A stretch of 64,000 nucleotides of DNA from positions 17,681 to 81,680 of the forward strand of contig DASYRN010000030.1 of the NCBI GenBank assembly GCA_036004365.1, given 5' to 3'. Position numbers and translations under genes: made by a program. The notes beneath the pieces were generated by a model that was given only the letters and a program-made list of their open reading frames with translations, had not been told where the DNA came from and did not search any database. The DNA comes from DP-36 sp036004365. Lineage in GTDB: Bacteria > Desulfobacterota > Binatia > UBA9968. This document shows, one piece after another, positions 41,342-49,651 of the stretch; the first letter of the stretch is position 1, and the number at the start of each line of letters is the position of its first letter.

Positions 41342-43117
41342 ATGGAATTCTTGAATCCGGCCGCGCTTTACGGCCTTTTTTTTCTTCCGCTTCTCTTGCT
41401 TGCTTATCTTATAAAAGGAAAGCCGAGGCGCTTCGTATTTTCAAGCCTGCTTCTGCTGCGAGAGTTCCATTCCCGACCCACTGGAAGGAGATGGGGGACA
41501 CTCCACCTTCCGCCCATTTTCTTTCTTCAGCTTCTTCTGCTTTTGCTTTTGATCCTGGCTCTAGGAGAGCCCGTCTTCTCCACTCGCCCGTTGAAGATCG
41601 CCGTTGTCTTTGACAACTCGGCGAGCATGCAGGCTATCGAAGGACAGAAGAAACGATTCGAGATAGCCCAGGAGGAGGCACAGGACTTGCTTCAAACCCT
41701 TTCGAGTGGGACGCAGATCGATCTCTACGTCTCGGTCCCAAGGCTGGAGAGAATCGGAGCGGAGGCTATGGCACCGGCCAAGGCAATCTCTCTCATCCGT
41801 ACGCTGAGTCCCTACGACATGGGTGATCCGCCGGGACCGTTAGGACAGGAACTCTCCCGTCTCATGAAGGAAAAGAGCTACGAGCGCCTTTTCTTCTTAA
41901 CCGATCATCCGCTTCGAGGCCAGGGCGGAGCCGTCAAAGTCATCTCAGTGGGCCGGACGAAGAACAATCTCGCTCTGACGTCGTTTCAGCTCTCCCGTAC
42001 TTCGTTGATCTCTTCCCAGTTGGATGCGAAGTTAGAAGTAACGAGTTTTTCGTTGCGCGCCGAAAAAGTCAGGGTGACTCTAAAAGGTGGCGAAAAAGTC
42101 ATCTCGACTAGGGAGCTCACGCTAGCTCCAGGCAAGGCTGAGACGGTCTCCTTCGGAGGCCTCTCGTCGCACCCCTATTTCGAAGCAGAGATCGATGCAA
42201 AAGATGCCCTCTCTCTGGACAACCATCGCTATGCCGTTGCGCCTTCAGCAGAGGGCTTAAAGATCCTCGGCGTTTCACCCCGCCCGCAAGCCCTCCAAAG
42301 TTTACGCTCCATTCCGGGTTTGAATTTGAAGTTGGTGTCGCCCAATGACTATGCGAAAAGCGGAGAGGAAGGGCACGCGCTCGAGATTTTCCACTTTTCG
42401 GCCCCGGCCCTCCTGCCCCGACGCCATGCGTTGTTTGTCCTGCCTCCGAAGAACAATCCTCTGGTCGCCGAAGAGCGGTCTCTCTCTCGACCTGTCATTT
42501 CGTTCTGGCGCGATCCCCATCCGCTTACCCGCTACGTCAACTTTGCGCTTTTCCGGCCAAACTATGCGCGGAGTCTAAAGCCGCTCTTTTCTGGCGAGTC
42601 CATCGTCAAGAGTCCCGAGGGGCCCTTGATGATGGCTTTTGAATATCAGGGGTATCGCTATCTGGTCTTGGGCTTTGATCCATTTCCCTATCTGGGTCAG
42701 CAGAACCTTCCCGTTTCGATCCTAACCTTAAACATGCTGGGCTGGTTTTACGAGTCACAGGGAAGTTCCGGTGTAGCGACCGGGACGCCGCTTGAATTGC
42801 AGGGTTCCGGAGCGACCGTTATCACTCCGAAACAGGATAAGATCCAGGTCAAAGAAAGTCCTGCTCTATTTTCCCGCACCTTTTATCAAGGTCTCTATCA
42901 AATCATTCGATCCGGCAAAAAAGAGTTCGCAGCGGTCAATCTCGGCAGTCTGCAAGAATCCGATCTCAACAACCCGACGCCCATCGAGATGAGAGAAGCG
43001 ACCTCGATCTCCGGAAGCCGCTCCTTTCTGTTTCCCGTGTGGCCCTATCTTCTTCTGCTCTCGATCCTGCTGTTCTTCTTGGAATGGTACTTGAATCCTC
43101 CGGTCAGGCAGTCATGA
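41342..43117 (+). CDS. BatA-like membrane protein with vWA domain
   Basis: 591 residues. N-terminal BatA membrane pair: MEFLNPAALYGLFFLPLLLLAYLIKGKPRRFVFSSLLLLREFH... and PPIFFLQLLLLLLLILALGEPVF; then vWA IAVVFDNSASMQAIEGQKKRFEIAQEEAQDLLQTL and a long extracytoplasmic region, with a C-terminal helix SFLFPVWPYLLLLSILLFFLEWYLNPP. Its TGA overlaps an ATG (ATGA) at 43114 that starts a truncated frame, suggesting the next gene was once directly coupled. Confidence 0.88.
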   Translation: MEFLNPAALYGLFFLPLLLLAYLIKGKPRRFVFSSLLLLREFHSRPTGRRWGTLHLPPIFFLQLLLLLLLILALGEPVFSTRPLKIAVVFDNSASMQAIEGQKKRFEIAQEEAQDLLQTLSSGTQIDLYVSVPRLERIGAEAMAPAKAISLIRTLSPYDMGDPPGPLGQELSRLMKEKSYERLFFLTDHPLRGQGGAVKVISVGRTKNNLALTSFQLSRTSLISSQLDAKLEVTSFSLRAEKVRVTLKGGEKVISTRELTLAPGKAETVSFGGLSSHPYFEAEIDAKDALSLDNHRYAVAPSAEGLKILGVSPRPQALQSLRSIPGLNLKLVSPNDYAKSGEEGHALEIFHFSAPALLPRRHALFVLPPKNNPLVAEERSLSRPVISFWRDPHPLTRYVNFALFRPNYARSLKPLFSGESIVKSPEGPLMMAFEYQGYRYLVLGFDPFPYLGQQNLPVSILTLNMLGWFYESQGSSGVATGTPLELQGSGATVITPKQDKIQVKESPALFSRTFYQGLYQIIRSGKKEFAAVNLGSLQESDLNNPTPIEMREATSISGSRSFLFPVWPYLLLLSILLFFLEWYLNPPVRQS

Positions 43118-43123
43118 AAGATT
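43112..43123. repeat. 12-bp direct repeat (left copy) bordering the GT9 insertion
   Basis: TCATGAAAGATT here and at 44652-44663; the following bases (TTCT vs CTCT) are also close. The copy here is the overlapping stop/start of the BatA-like gene. Between the copies is an oppositely transcribed GT9 gene. It may be a target duplication of an insertion, or simply two homologous gene starts. Confidence 0.5.
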
Positions 43124-43287
43124 TTCTTTTGAATCCGTTTACGCGGCTCTTCTTTGTTTTCTTTCTGGTTCGCCGCTCTTTTTTGCTAAGAGTGAACGTT
43201 GGTCTTTATAAAATAGCGCGGCAGAAATCTCATTCCTGCTCTAAGTTATGTAGTTCTCGCTCATTGAGAGATTCATACGTAGAATGA
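43114..43287 (+). pseudogene. Truncated 5' end of a vWA/membrane gene
   Basis: ATG 43114 overlaps the BatA-like stop. It begins MKDFLLNPFTRLFFVFFLVRRSFLL, similar in form to the start of the vWA gene at 44654 (MKDSLSQIHFASPIFFFLVLLLPLLW), then becomes unrelated sequence antisense to the end of the GT9 gene. It looks like a copy of the next operon gene cut off by insertion. Confidence 0.45.
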
Positions 43288-44354
43288 AGGGCGGGAGATA
43301 GCTCTGCAAGACAAACTCGCAACACGTCCTTAACTGATACTCCGCCGGGTTCATACGCAATTGTGCCGAGATTTGGCGGAGGGCCCCACCGGTTGGAATC
43401 GGGTTTCTGGAATATAGCGACCGTCCGTACGCCCAATGCGCAAGCAAGATGCATCGGACCGCTATCGCAAGCCACAAATAATTGGCATCTTGATATCATC
43501 GCTGCGAAAATCCTCAGAGAAGGTTCGTAAACCAGAGCGACATCTGGCTTCAAACACCGTCTGAAGAACTCAATCAAATTTTTTTCCTCGGGGCCAAGAA
43601 AAACCACGACTCTTAGACCATGTGCATTAAGATCGTGGATGAGTTCTAAGAAATATTCCTTAGGCCATCGTTTCCCCCGGCCTATCCTCGCACCCACAAA
43701 AACGCCAACAATAGGGCCTTTGCCTTTTACAATCAGTCCGGCAATTCTTTTCCATCCCGCATCCTTCTCCTGTGCGGACAAAATCACTGAAGGAAGAATA
43801 TCTCCTTTCACACCTATGGAGCCAAGAAAGATTCGTAAGGCTTGATACTTATTGGTTTCCTCGGGTTTGGGGATCTTTACGTTAAAGCAAAAGTCTCGCT
43901 TCCCTTTCCTGCCGAGCTTGAACCGAGATCCAGAGAGACCAACAATAAATGCACCCATAGCTGACTGGGAAACACTTAACTCAACCGCCAAGTCATAACC
44001 CACCGAGCGGATCCGCCTTAATAGGGCAAGGTAGGCCCACGAGGCATCGGGAAACCGCCGTGTAATCTGATAGTGATGATCGATGGGTAGATTTTCAAAG
44101 AGTACCTTGGATACCGGTCCTCCGACAAAGTCAATCCTGGCTCGGGGAAAATTTTTGCGAAATATAAATATGCCGGGAGTTGCAAGAACGGAATCGCCTA
44201 TGCGAAAATTCGGACGCACCAAAAGGATCTTATCAATATCTTCCTTGGGAAGTTCGAGCCGCACGTCTTCCTTTGATCCATACATGAAAGGTCTCATCCC
44301 ATACGTGACCACGTTGCGGATTTTATCATTTAGGCGATAAGCGAAAGGCGTCAT
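43230..44354 (-). CDS. Glycosyltransferase family 9 (heptosyltransferase-like)
   Basis: 374 residues. GT9 fold: DKILLVRPNFRIGDSVLATPGIFIFRKNFPRARIDFVGGP in the N-terminal domain, and VGVFVGARIGRGKRWPKEYFLELIHDLNAHGLRVVVFLGPEEK plus CQLFVACDSGPMHLACALGVRTVAIFQKPDSNRWGPPP in the C-terminal nucleotide-sugar domain. Adds a sugar to LPS core or a similar glycan. Composition is visibly more A/T-rich than the surrounding operon and its orientation is opposite, both signs of insertion. Confidence 0.9.
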   Translation of the reverse strand: MTPFAYRLNDKIRNVVTYGMRPFMYGSKEDVRLELPKEDIDKILLVRPNFRIGDSVLATPGIFIFRKNFPRARIDFVGGPVSKVLFENLPIDHHYQITRRFPDASWAYLALLRRIRSVGYDLAVELSVSQSAMGAFIVGLSGSRFKLGRKGKRDFCFNVKIPKPEETNKYQALRIFLGSIGVKGDILPSVILSAQEKDAGWKRIAGLIVKGKGPIVGVFVGARIGRGKRWPKEYFLELIHDLNAHGLRVVVFLGPEEKNLIEFFRRCLKPDVALVYEPSLRIFAAMISRCQLFVACDSGPMHLACALGVRTVAIFQKPDSNRWGPPPNLGTIAYEPGGVSVKDVLRVCLAELSPALHSTYESLNERELHNLEQE

Positions 44355-44653
44355 CTGGCAAACCTTTACAACAAAGTCTCTCGGAGGACAATGTCTGCAA
44401 CGCTAAAGTAGTCCCGTAATCTACCTCTCTTTGCTTAGACCTCTACCGTTTCCGGGGGCTCAAAAACAGAAGCAGAAGTCCGGCGCACCGTCTCAAGCAG
44501 CTGCCGCATCGGCAGGAATGATTATCCCTGCAAGGAAACAGACGGAGTCTAGTGCCTCGTATCAGCAAAATGCTATAGTGATGGACTAACCTGCTGCTTT
44601 GACCCAAAGACCGGAAATGTAGGAAGCCGGGTTTTTAGTAGCTACAATAAATC
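44355..44653. other. 299-bp spacer upstream of the vWA gene
   Basis: No gene seen. It lies between the divergent starts of the GT9 gene and the vWA gene. GTAGGAAGCC occurs 35 bp before the vWA start but no good ribosome site is next to it. I see no clear promoter. Confidence 0.35.
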
Positions 44654-44663
44654 ATGAAAGATT
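44652..44663. repeat. 12-bp direct repeat (right copy) bordering the GT9 insertion
   Basis: TCATGAAAGATT, identical to 43112-43123; here it contains the start codon of the vWA gene. Confidence 0.5.
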
Positions 44664-47203
44664 CTCTCTCTCAGATTCACTTCGCCAGTCCGATCTTTTT
44701 CTTTCTAGTCCTGCTCTTGCCTCTTCTTTGGCTGCGGCTAAGGGGGCGCTCTTTTTTGTTCGTCATTTGGCGTTCTTTTGTCTTGCTGCTTCTCATAGTC
44801 GCGCTTGCCGATCCCGGGCTCGTGAGCGTCACGAAGAAAGAGGTCAAGCGCATTTTTGTCTTCGATGTTTCCCGCAGCATTCCCAGCGGGATGAGGCTCT
44901 GGATGGCTCAGCATCGCTTGACGCCCATGAAAGGCGACCGCACGTTCGTCTTTGCAGGCGAAGCCAAAGAAGTCTCGGACTGGAAGAGCTGGCTTCAAGA
45001 GAACGCGTCCGGGGGCTCAATCAAACCGGGTCAGACCAATTTGGAGAATCTCTTCTCGACGCTGCTAAGCCTGCCCGAGACTCCACGCACCGTTTTTCTA
45101 TTCACCGACGGTTGGGAGACCCAGGGAAAATTGGAGCCGATGCTGACCACACTCGCTCAGTCTGGAATGCGCGTTTTCCCGATTCTGCCGCCGGGACAGT
45201 CTGAAATAGAAAACGTAACGGTCAAGCGAGTTCTTGTGCCGCACCAGGCTAAAAAAGGGGAAGCGATCAATGTCCGGATCGCGGTTGAGAATCAAGGTAA
45301 CCGAGAGGTGGAGGGGAGCCTGACTCTGAAGCGCAACGGTCAGCCCGTTAAAGAGGAAAAGGTAAGGATCAGGCCGGGAGCTCAAATCTTTAATTATCAG
45401 GCCCTTCCTTCCGAAGGTCCTCTGATCTCGTTCAGCGCCAGCTTTGCCGGGCGCTCCTCGTCGGACCTTTTCTCCTTCGACAATCAGGCCACCTCCTGGG
45501 TTGCAGTCCAGTCTAAGCAGAAGATCCTGCTACTCAACGGCCATAGCGGAGAAGGCAGGTACTTAGAAGAGATTCTTAAGCGGCGCGGCTACGAAGTGAA
45601 TTCTTTGACCGTAAGCGCGCCCGGGAATTCGCTTCCCGCGCCAGGCGATTACGGCGTCGTGGTCTTTAACAATGTGGAGCGGGAAAAGTTTCCCTCCAGC
45701 TATCTTGCCGCAATCGAGCGGCACGTAGCCGAAGGTCACGCTTTTCTCATGTTAGGTGGCGAGGCAAGTTTTGGCCCCGGCGGATATCGCCAGACGCCGA
45801 TTGAGACGGTTCTACCCGTAGAGCTTAGAGAGCCGAAGAAAGAAGAGAAAAATCGCGCCGTGATTCTTGTGATCGACAAATCCGGCAGCATGCGCGAAGG
45901 AAATAGAATCCTCTACGCCCAAGAGGCAGCCAAAGCGGTCGTGGGCCAACTTAAGGAAAGTGATCTTGTCGGTGTCATTGGATTTGATGTAGAAGCGTTT
46001 GTTGTTGTCCCGCTCGCGTCTGTCGAGAGGATTCGGGGCAGCTTTGGCGCTCAGATTGACCGCTTGAGAGCTAGCGGGAGAACCTATCTGTATCCCGCCA
46101 TCGTGGAGGCAAAACGGCAGCTCGAACGGCAAAGCGTGGCGCGAAAGCATGTGATCATCCTCAGTGACGGCGAGACGGGCGGCAGTGGCAGCGACTATAT
46201 CGATCTGGTGAATGTGATGAGGAGCGAACTCAAGATTACGGTCTCGTCAGTCGCGATCGGAGAGGAGGCCAATGTCCCTTTGATGAAGCGAATTGCCCAG
46301 TATGGGGGCGGCTTCTTTCACCATACTTTAGATCCCACGACGCTTCCCCAAATCGTTTTGCGGCAATTGCAACAAGAGCCGGAAGAGAGACCCCCGGTGG
46401 AAAAGGCATTCACGCCCGTGCGTGTCGGAAGTTCGGAGCTGCTGGCGGGATTTCCCGAGAAGTCTTTTCCCTCAGTGAGGGGTTACGTAGAGACCGAAAT
46501 CAAAAGAGGGGCACATGTTGACTTGATCCTTCCTAGGGAGGAAAGAAAAAATCCCCTTTTGGCTTCTTGGAACTACGGCAAAGGCAAGGCAGTTGCGTTC
46601 ACCACGGACCTTCAGGGGCGCTGGAGTAAAGATTGGATTCAGTGGCCCCTTTTGGAGAGGTTCTGGGCGAAGATTTTTGACTGGCTGCTTCCGCCAAAGG
46701 AAACTCTCCCTCCGCACGAGGTTCGGATCAATTCTGAACAGGGGAGGCCGATCATGGATTTTTACCTTTATAAGGACGAAAACGCCGGCAGCGTTTTTCG
46801 TTATTCGTATAGTGGCAAAAATTCCAAGGGTGAGGGCTCCTTGAGGAGGTTGGCGCCTGGCCATTATCAGGCCGAGTTACCCTTTTCCACTCCAGGTGAT
46901 TATCGAGTGACACTTACGGAAGAGCGACGCGGTGGGAGGATTTCTTACCCGCCGCTGGGTTATACGGTCGCGTTCGATCCTAAAACCGAGATGCCGCATG
47001 AGGAATTTAATGTGGCTCTTCTGGAGCGGCTCGCTCGCGCCAGTGGTGGCGAGATCAATCCAAGAGACGATCAAAGCGTGAGAACAGACGAAACGTTCCG
47101 CAGCGTCAGATCTCTTCGCCCCGAGATCGTCTTCCTGGCTCTGATCTTGTTTTTCTTAGAGATCTTTTTTCGCCGCTTTTTCTTGCACTTACAAGAGAGT
47201 TAA
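44654..47203 (+). CDS. Large vWA / glutamine-amidotransferase-like membrane protein
   Basis: 849 residues. Two N-terminal helices (FFFLVLLLPLLWLRLRG, FVIWRSFVLLLLIVALADPGL), a first degenerate vWA-like segment (VFDVSRSIPSGMRLW...TVFLFTDGWETQGKLEPML), a CARDB-like beta segment, an amidotransferase-like fold (KILLLNGHSGEGRYLEEILKRRGYEV...HAFLMLGGEASFGPGGYRQTPIETVLPVEL), a full vWA (VILVIDKSGSMREGNRILYAQEAAKAVVG with MIDAS DKSGS) and a C-terminal helix FLALILFFLEIFF. Completes the MoxR operon, from which it is now separated by the GT9 gene. Confidence 0.87.
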   Translation: MKDSLSQIHFASPIFFFLVLLLPLLWLRLRGRSFLFVIWRSFVLLLLIVALADPGLVSVTKKEVKRIFVFDVSRSIPSGMRLWMAQHRLTPMKGDRTFVFAGEAKEVSDWKSWLQENASGGSIKPGQTNLENLFSTLLSLPETPRTVFLFTDGWETQGKLEPMLTTLAQSGMRVFPILPPGQSEIENVTVKRVLVPHQAKKGEAINVRIAVENQGNREVEGSLTLKRNGQPVKEEKVRIRPGAQIFNYQALPSEGPLISFSASFAGRSSSDLFSFDNQATSWVAVQSKQKILLLNGHSGEGRYLEEILKRRGYEVNSLTVSAPGNSLPAPGDYGVVVFNNVEREKFPSSYLAAIERHVAEGHAFLMLGGEASFGPGGYRQTPIETVLPVELREPKKEEKNRAVILVIDKSGSMREGNRILYAQEAAKAVVGQLKESDLVGVIGFDVEAFVVVPLASVERIRGSFGAQIDRLRASGRTYLYPAIVEAKRQLERQSVARKHVIILSDGETGGSGSDYIDLVNVMRSELKITVSSVAIGEEANVPLMKRIAQYGGGFFHHTLDPTTLPQIVLRQLQQEPEERPPVEKAFTPVRVGSSELLAGFPEKSFPSVRGYVETEIKRGAHVDLILPREERKNPLLASWNYGKGKAVAFTTDLQGRWSKDWIQWPLLERFWAKIFDWLLPPKETLPPHEVRINSEQGRPIMDFYLYKDENAGSVFRYSYSGKNSKGEGSLRRLAPGHYQAELPFSTPGDYRVTLTEERRGGRISYPPLGYTVAFDPKTEMPHEEFNVALLERLARASGGEINPRDDQSVRTDETFRSVRSLRPEIVFLALILFFLEIFFRRFFLHLQES

Positions 47204-47211
47204 GATTTTAT

Positions 47212-47240
47212 TTGACATCCTAAACAAAAAACGTTATGGG
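47212..47240 (+). promoter_or_regulatory. Candidate sigma-70 promoter of the zinc-ribbon/M23 gene
   Basis: TTGACA 47212-47217, 17-bp A-rich spacer, TATGGG 47235-47240. The -35 is perfect, the -10 weak. 92 bp before the ATG. Confidence 0.4.
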
Positions 47241-47331
47241 GGTAAAAATTTTTGTTCGGCCAATTGCCTTAGGATAGGGTTGTTACACTCATCGGGGTTA
47301 AGCCCGACATTCGCCGGAAAGCACTAATTCA

Positions 47332-49188
47332 ATGCTGGTCCAGTGCCCTAGTTGTCGAACCACCTACCGGGTCGGTGACAACGTTGTAACGGTTCCCAAT
47401 CCCACTTTCCGCTGCTCACGCTGTAAGTACATCTTTGTTCTAGGACCCAAAGCTGATCTAAGTTCGGCGCGCGAGACCCCAACGACAATGGCAGGCAGCC
47501 GGCAAGAAGACGAAGAGGAAAATCGAGAGCTGAGTTTCTCTTTCCCTCCTCCTCAAAAAAAGCTGAAGAGGGAAGCACAGGACAATCTCGGCTCACGTGA
47601 GCCGCAAAAGCAGCCATTACCGGTGGCCGAGAACAACCACCCGTCGCCCTTTCTGAATCATGGGAGCGACGAAACTTGGTCCATAACCTCATCGCGTCCG
47701 GAAGAAGAGTGCTTTGACTTTCCTCGGGAAAGCCAACCCCTTCGAATCGACACTCCCCAAGTCTCTAATGAGTCCGAGACAGCTTTGGGGCAACCGCGGC
47801 CTTTGGAGAAAAGGGAAATGCTCATTGCCGACAATCCTCACCAAGAACATCCCGTCTCCGTCTTGCCCTATCTTAGTTTGTTCTGCTGCCTCCTTCTCTT
47901 TTGCTTCTTCCTCACATTTATCAACCAAGCCTGGCCATCCCTCTCTGCCATTTTTCCGTTAGATTTGCCTTCCACAGAAGAGATGAATTTAGAAGCAGAG
48001 CGCCCGAAGAACAACCCTTTTGCCCCTCTTATTTTGATTCCACAAAAAGAATATTCCCCACTCGAAGGGTTGGATGGTTTGAAGCGGGTGACTCTCAGAT
48101 CCAAACCAGGAGATACAAAACTTTTGGCCCGCTTTGAAATGCCTACCAAGGAAAGGCAACAAGGGGTTCACTCTATCGAGAAACATTACCCCACTAAGAG
48201 ACTCCTTTCAGGGAAGGAGACGAGTTTCTATTCCACCAAGCCTCCGCCCGTTCTTACCGGACAGCAAGCCAAACACCTTAAGGCGTTAGAGATTGAGCTT
48301 AATGAGGACTGGGTCTCAACATGGGAAAAGGGAAACAAACAAATTATCTTCAGGAAACGTGAGAAGCCCTTTGATATGGAACTCAAGAGCGCCGCGGCCG
48401 TTGTTGAAAACTCTTCTTCCGTAGGCGGCCTGAGGCCCGCCCTACATCCTGCGCTTCTCTCCCAACTAGCAGACATCTTTAACTGGGAAGTTGACTTCAA
48501 CGAGAATCTGCAGAAGGGGGACACCTTTAAGCTCCTGTACGAAGAGAGAACTCGTAAGGGTGGGCAGAAAAAGAGCTCTTTCCATATCTTGGCGGCGGAG
48601 CTGATGAATGCGGGGCAGAGTCTATTCGCCATTTATTTTGAGAAAGAAAAGGGAAAAGGAAACTACTACGACTTGGATGGTAGGTCGCTGGCGCGTGCTT
48701 TCCTCCGCTTCCCCCTAGACTTTAGCAGCATCACCTCCCATTTCTCTCATTTGCGCTTCAACCCTATCCTCAAGGTCGATGTACCGCATCACGGGGTCGA
48801 CTTCGCTGCCAAGCCTGGGACGCCGGTCCGGGCGATCGGCGCCGGCAAGATTATGTATGCGGGATGGAAAGATGGCGGCTATGGCCGAATGGTAGAGATC
48901 CAGCACGACTCCAGATATGTCTCGCGCTACGCGCATTTGCAGAGTTTGGCTCAAAAGATACGTGAGGGTGCGACGGTCCAAAAGGGCCAGATCATCGGCT
49001 ATGTAGGTTCCTCGGGAAGGACTACGGGTGCCCATCTCCACTTTGAACTTTATGAAGACCAAAAATACGTCGATCCGCTTATTTTTGAGATCCCCCCCGA
49101 GGATAAAATCGAGCCGTCTTTACAGAGAATATTCGAAAACGCGAAGCAACTCCTACTCGCCCGGCTCGCCGCCACCCCGACTTCCTAA
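47332..49188 (+). CDS. Zinc-ribbon (MJ0042-type) membrane protein with M23 metallopeptidase domain
   Basis: 618 residues. N-terminal MJ0042-type zinc finger MLVQCPSCRTTYRVGDNVV...FRCSRCKYIF (Cys 5, 8, 28, 31), a polar linker, one membrane helix at about 181-203, a second long linker, an LysM/OapA-like segment (FNWEVDFNENLQKGDTFKLLYEERTRKG), and a C-terminal lysostaphin-type peptidase: HHGVDFAAKPGTPVRAIGAGKI (about 485-506) and HLHFELYEDQKYVDPL (about 568-583), with all zinc ligands. Topology places the zinc finger in the cytoplasm and the peptidase in the periplasm. A fusion of these two modules is unusual. Confidence 0.85.
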   Translation: MLVQCPSCRTTYRVGDNVVTVPNPTFRCSRCKYIFVLGPKADLSSARETPTTMAGSRQEDEEENRELSFSFPPPQKKLKREAQDNLGSREPQKQPLPVAENNHPSPFLNHGSDETWSITSSRPEEECFDFPRESQPLRIDTPQVSNESETALGQPRPLEKREMLIADNPHQEHPVSVLPYLSLFCCLLLFCFFLTFINQAWPSLSAIFPLDLPSTEEMNLEAERPKNNPFAPLILIPQKEYSPLEGLDGLKRVTLRSKPGDTKLLARFEMPTKERQQGVHSIEKHYPTKRLLSGKETSFYSTKPPPVLTGQQAKHLKALEIELNEDWVSTWEKGNKQIIFRKREKPFDMELKSAAAVVENSSSVGGLRPALHPALLSQLADIFNWEVDFNENLQKGDTFKLLYEERTRKGGQKKSSFHILAAELMNAGQSLFAIYFEKEKGKGNYYDLDGRSLARAFLRFPLDFSSITSHFSHLRFNPILKVDVPHHGVDFAAKPGTPVRAIGAGKIMYAGWKDGGYGRMVEIQHDSRYVSRYAHLQSLAQKIREGATVQKGQIIGYVGSSGRTTGAHLHFELYEDQKYVDPLIFEIPPEDKIEPSLQRIFENAKQLLLARLAATPTS

Positions 49189-49651
49189 ACTGCAGAGACT
49201 TATCTTATTCTTTGCCACGGGTGCAGGCGCGGGTTATATCCCGCGATTGCCTGGAACTGCCGGAACTCTGCTCGCCATTCCGCTTTCCCTTGCCCTGAAT
49301 CGGATCGCTGTCTCTTCGATATCCATTTCTTTGCTGACCTTGGTTGTTTTTATCCTGATGGCAGCATGGTTTGCTGAAAGGGCAGAGGAGATCTTTCAGG
49401 AGCGGGATTGTCAAAGAATCGTCATCGACGAAATAGCCGGATTTTTATTGGCGAACTTTCTTTCACCTGCGAGGTTCGAGACCCTAGCCATGGCTTTTCT
49501 TCTGTTTCGATTTTTCGATATCATGAAAATTGCACCGGCTAACCGGGCCGGACAGATCAAAGGAGGAACGGGAGTCGTTATGGACGATCTGGTAGCGGGA
49601 CTTTATACTTTCTTAATCCTTCGCCTGGTATTTTCCCTGGGCTTGTTATGA
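49052..49651 (+). CDS. pgpA: Phosphatidylglycerophosphatase A
   Basis: PgpA core from about 49190: RLILFFATGAGAGYIPRLPGTAGTLLAIPLSLAL, IVIDEIAGFLLANFLSP, LLFRFFDIMKIAPANRAGQIKGGTGVVMDDLVAGLYTFLILRLVF, with the conserved GTxG, DE and DD motifs. It dephosphorylates phosphatidylglycerophosphate. The start is uncertain: the ATG at 49052 lies within the M23 gene and the first ~45 codons look non-native; TTG 49085 or a codon near 49190 are alternatives. Its stop overlaps the cinA start (ATGA). Confidence 0.8.
   Translation: MKTKNTSIRLFLRSPPRIKSSRLYREYSKTRSNSYSPGSPPPRLPKLQRLILFFATGAGAGYIPRLPGTAGTLLAIPLSLALNRIAVSSISISLLTLVVFILMAAWFAERAEEIFQERDCQRIVIDEIAGFLLANFLSPARFETLAMAFLLFRFFDIMKIAPANRAGQIKGGTGVVMDDLVAGLYTFLILRLVFSLGLL

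Noticed and set aside
43114..43287. A functional small membrane protein after the BatA-like gene
   Set aside because: Only the first 25 codons look coding; the rest is antisense to the GT9 end, so it is treated as a truncated remnant.
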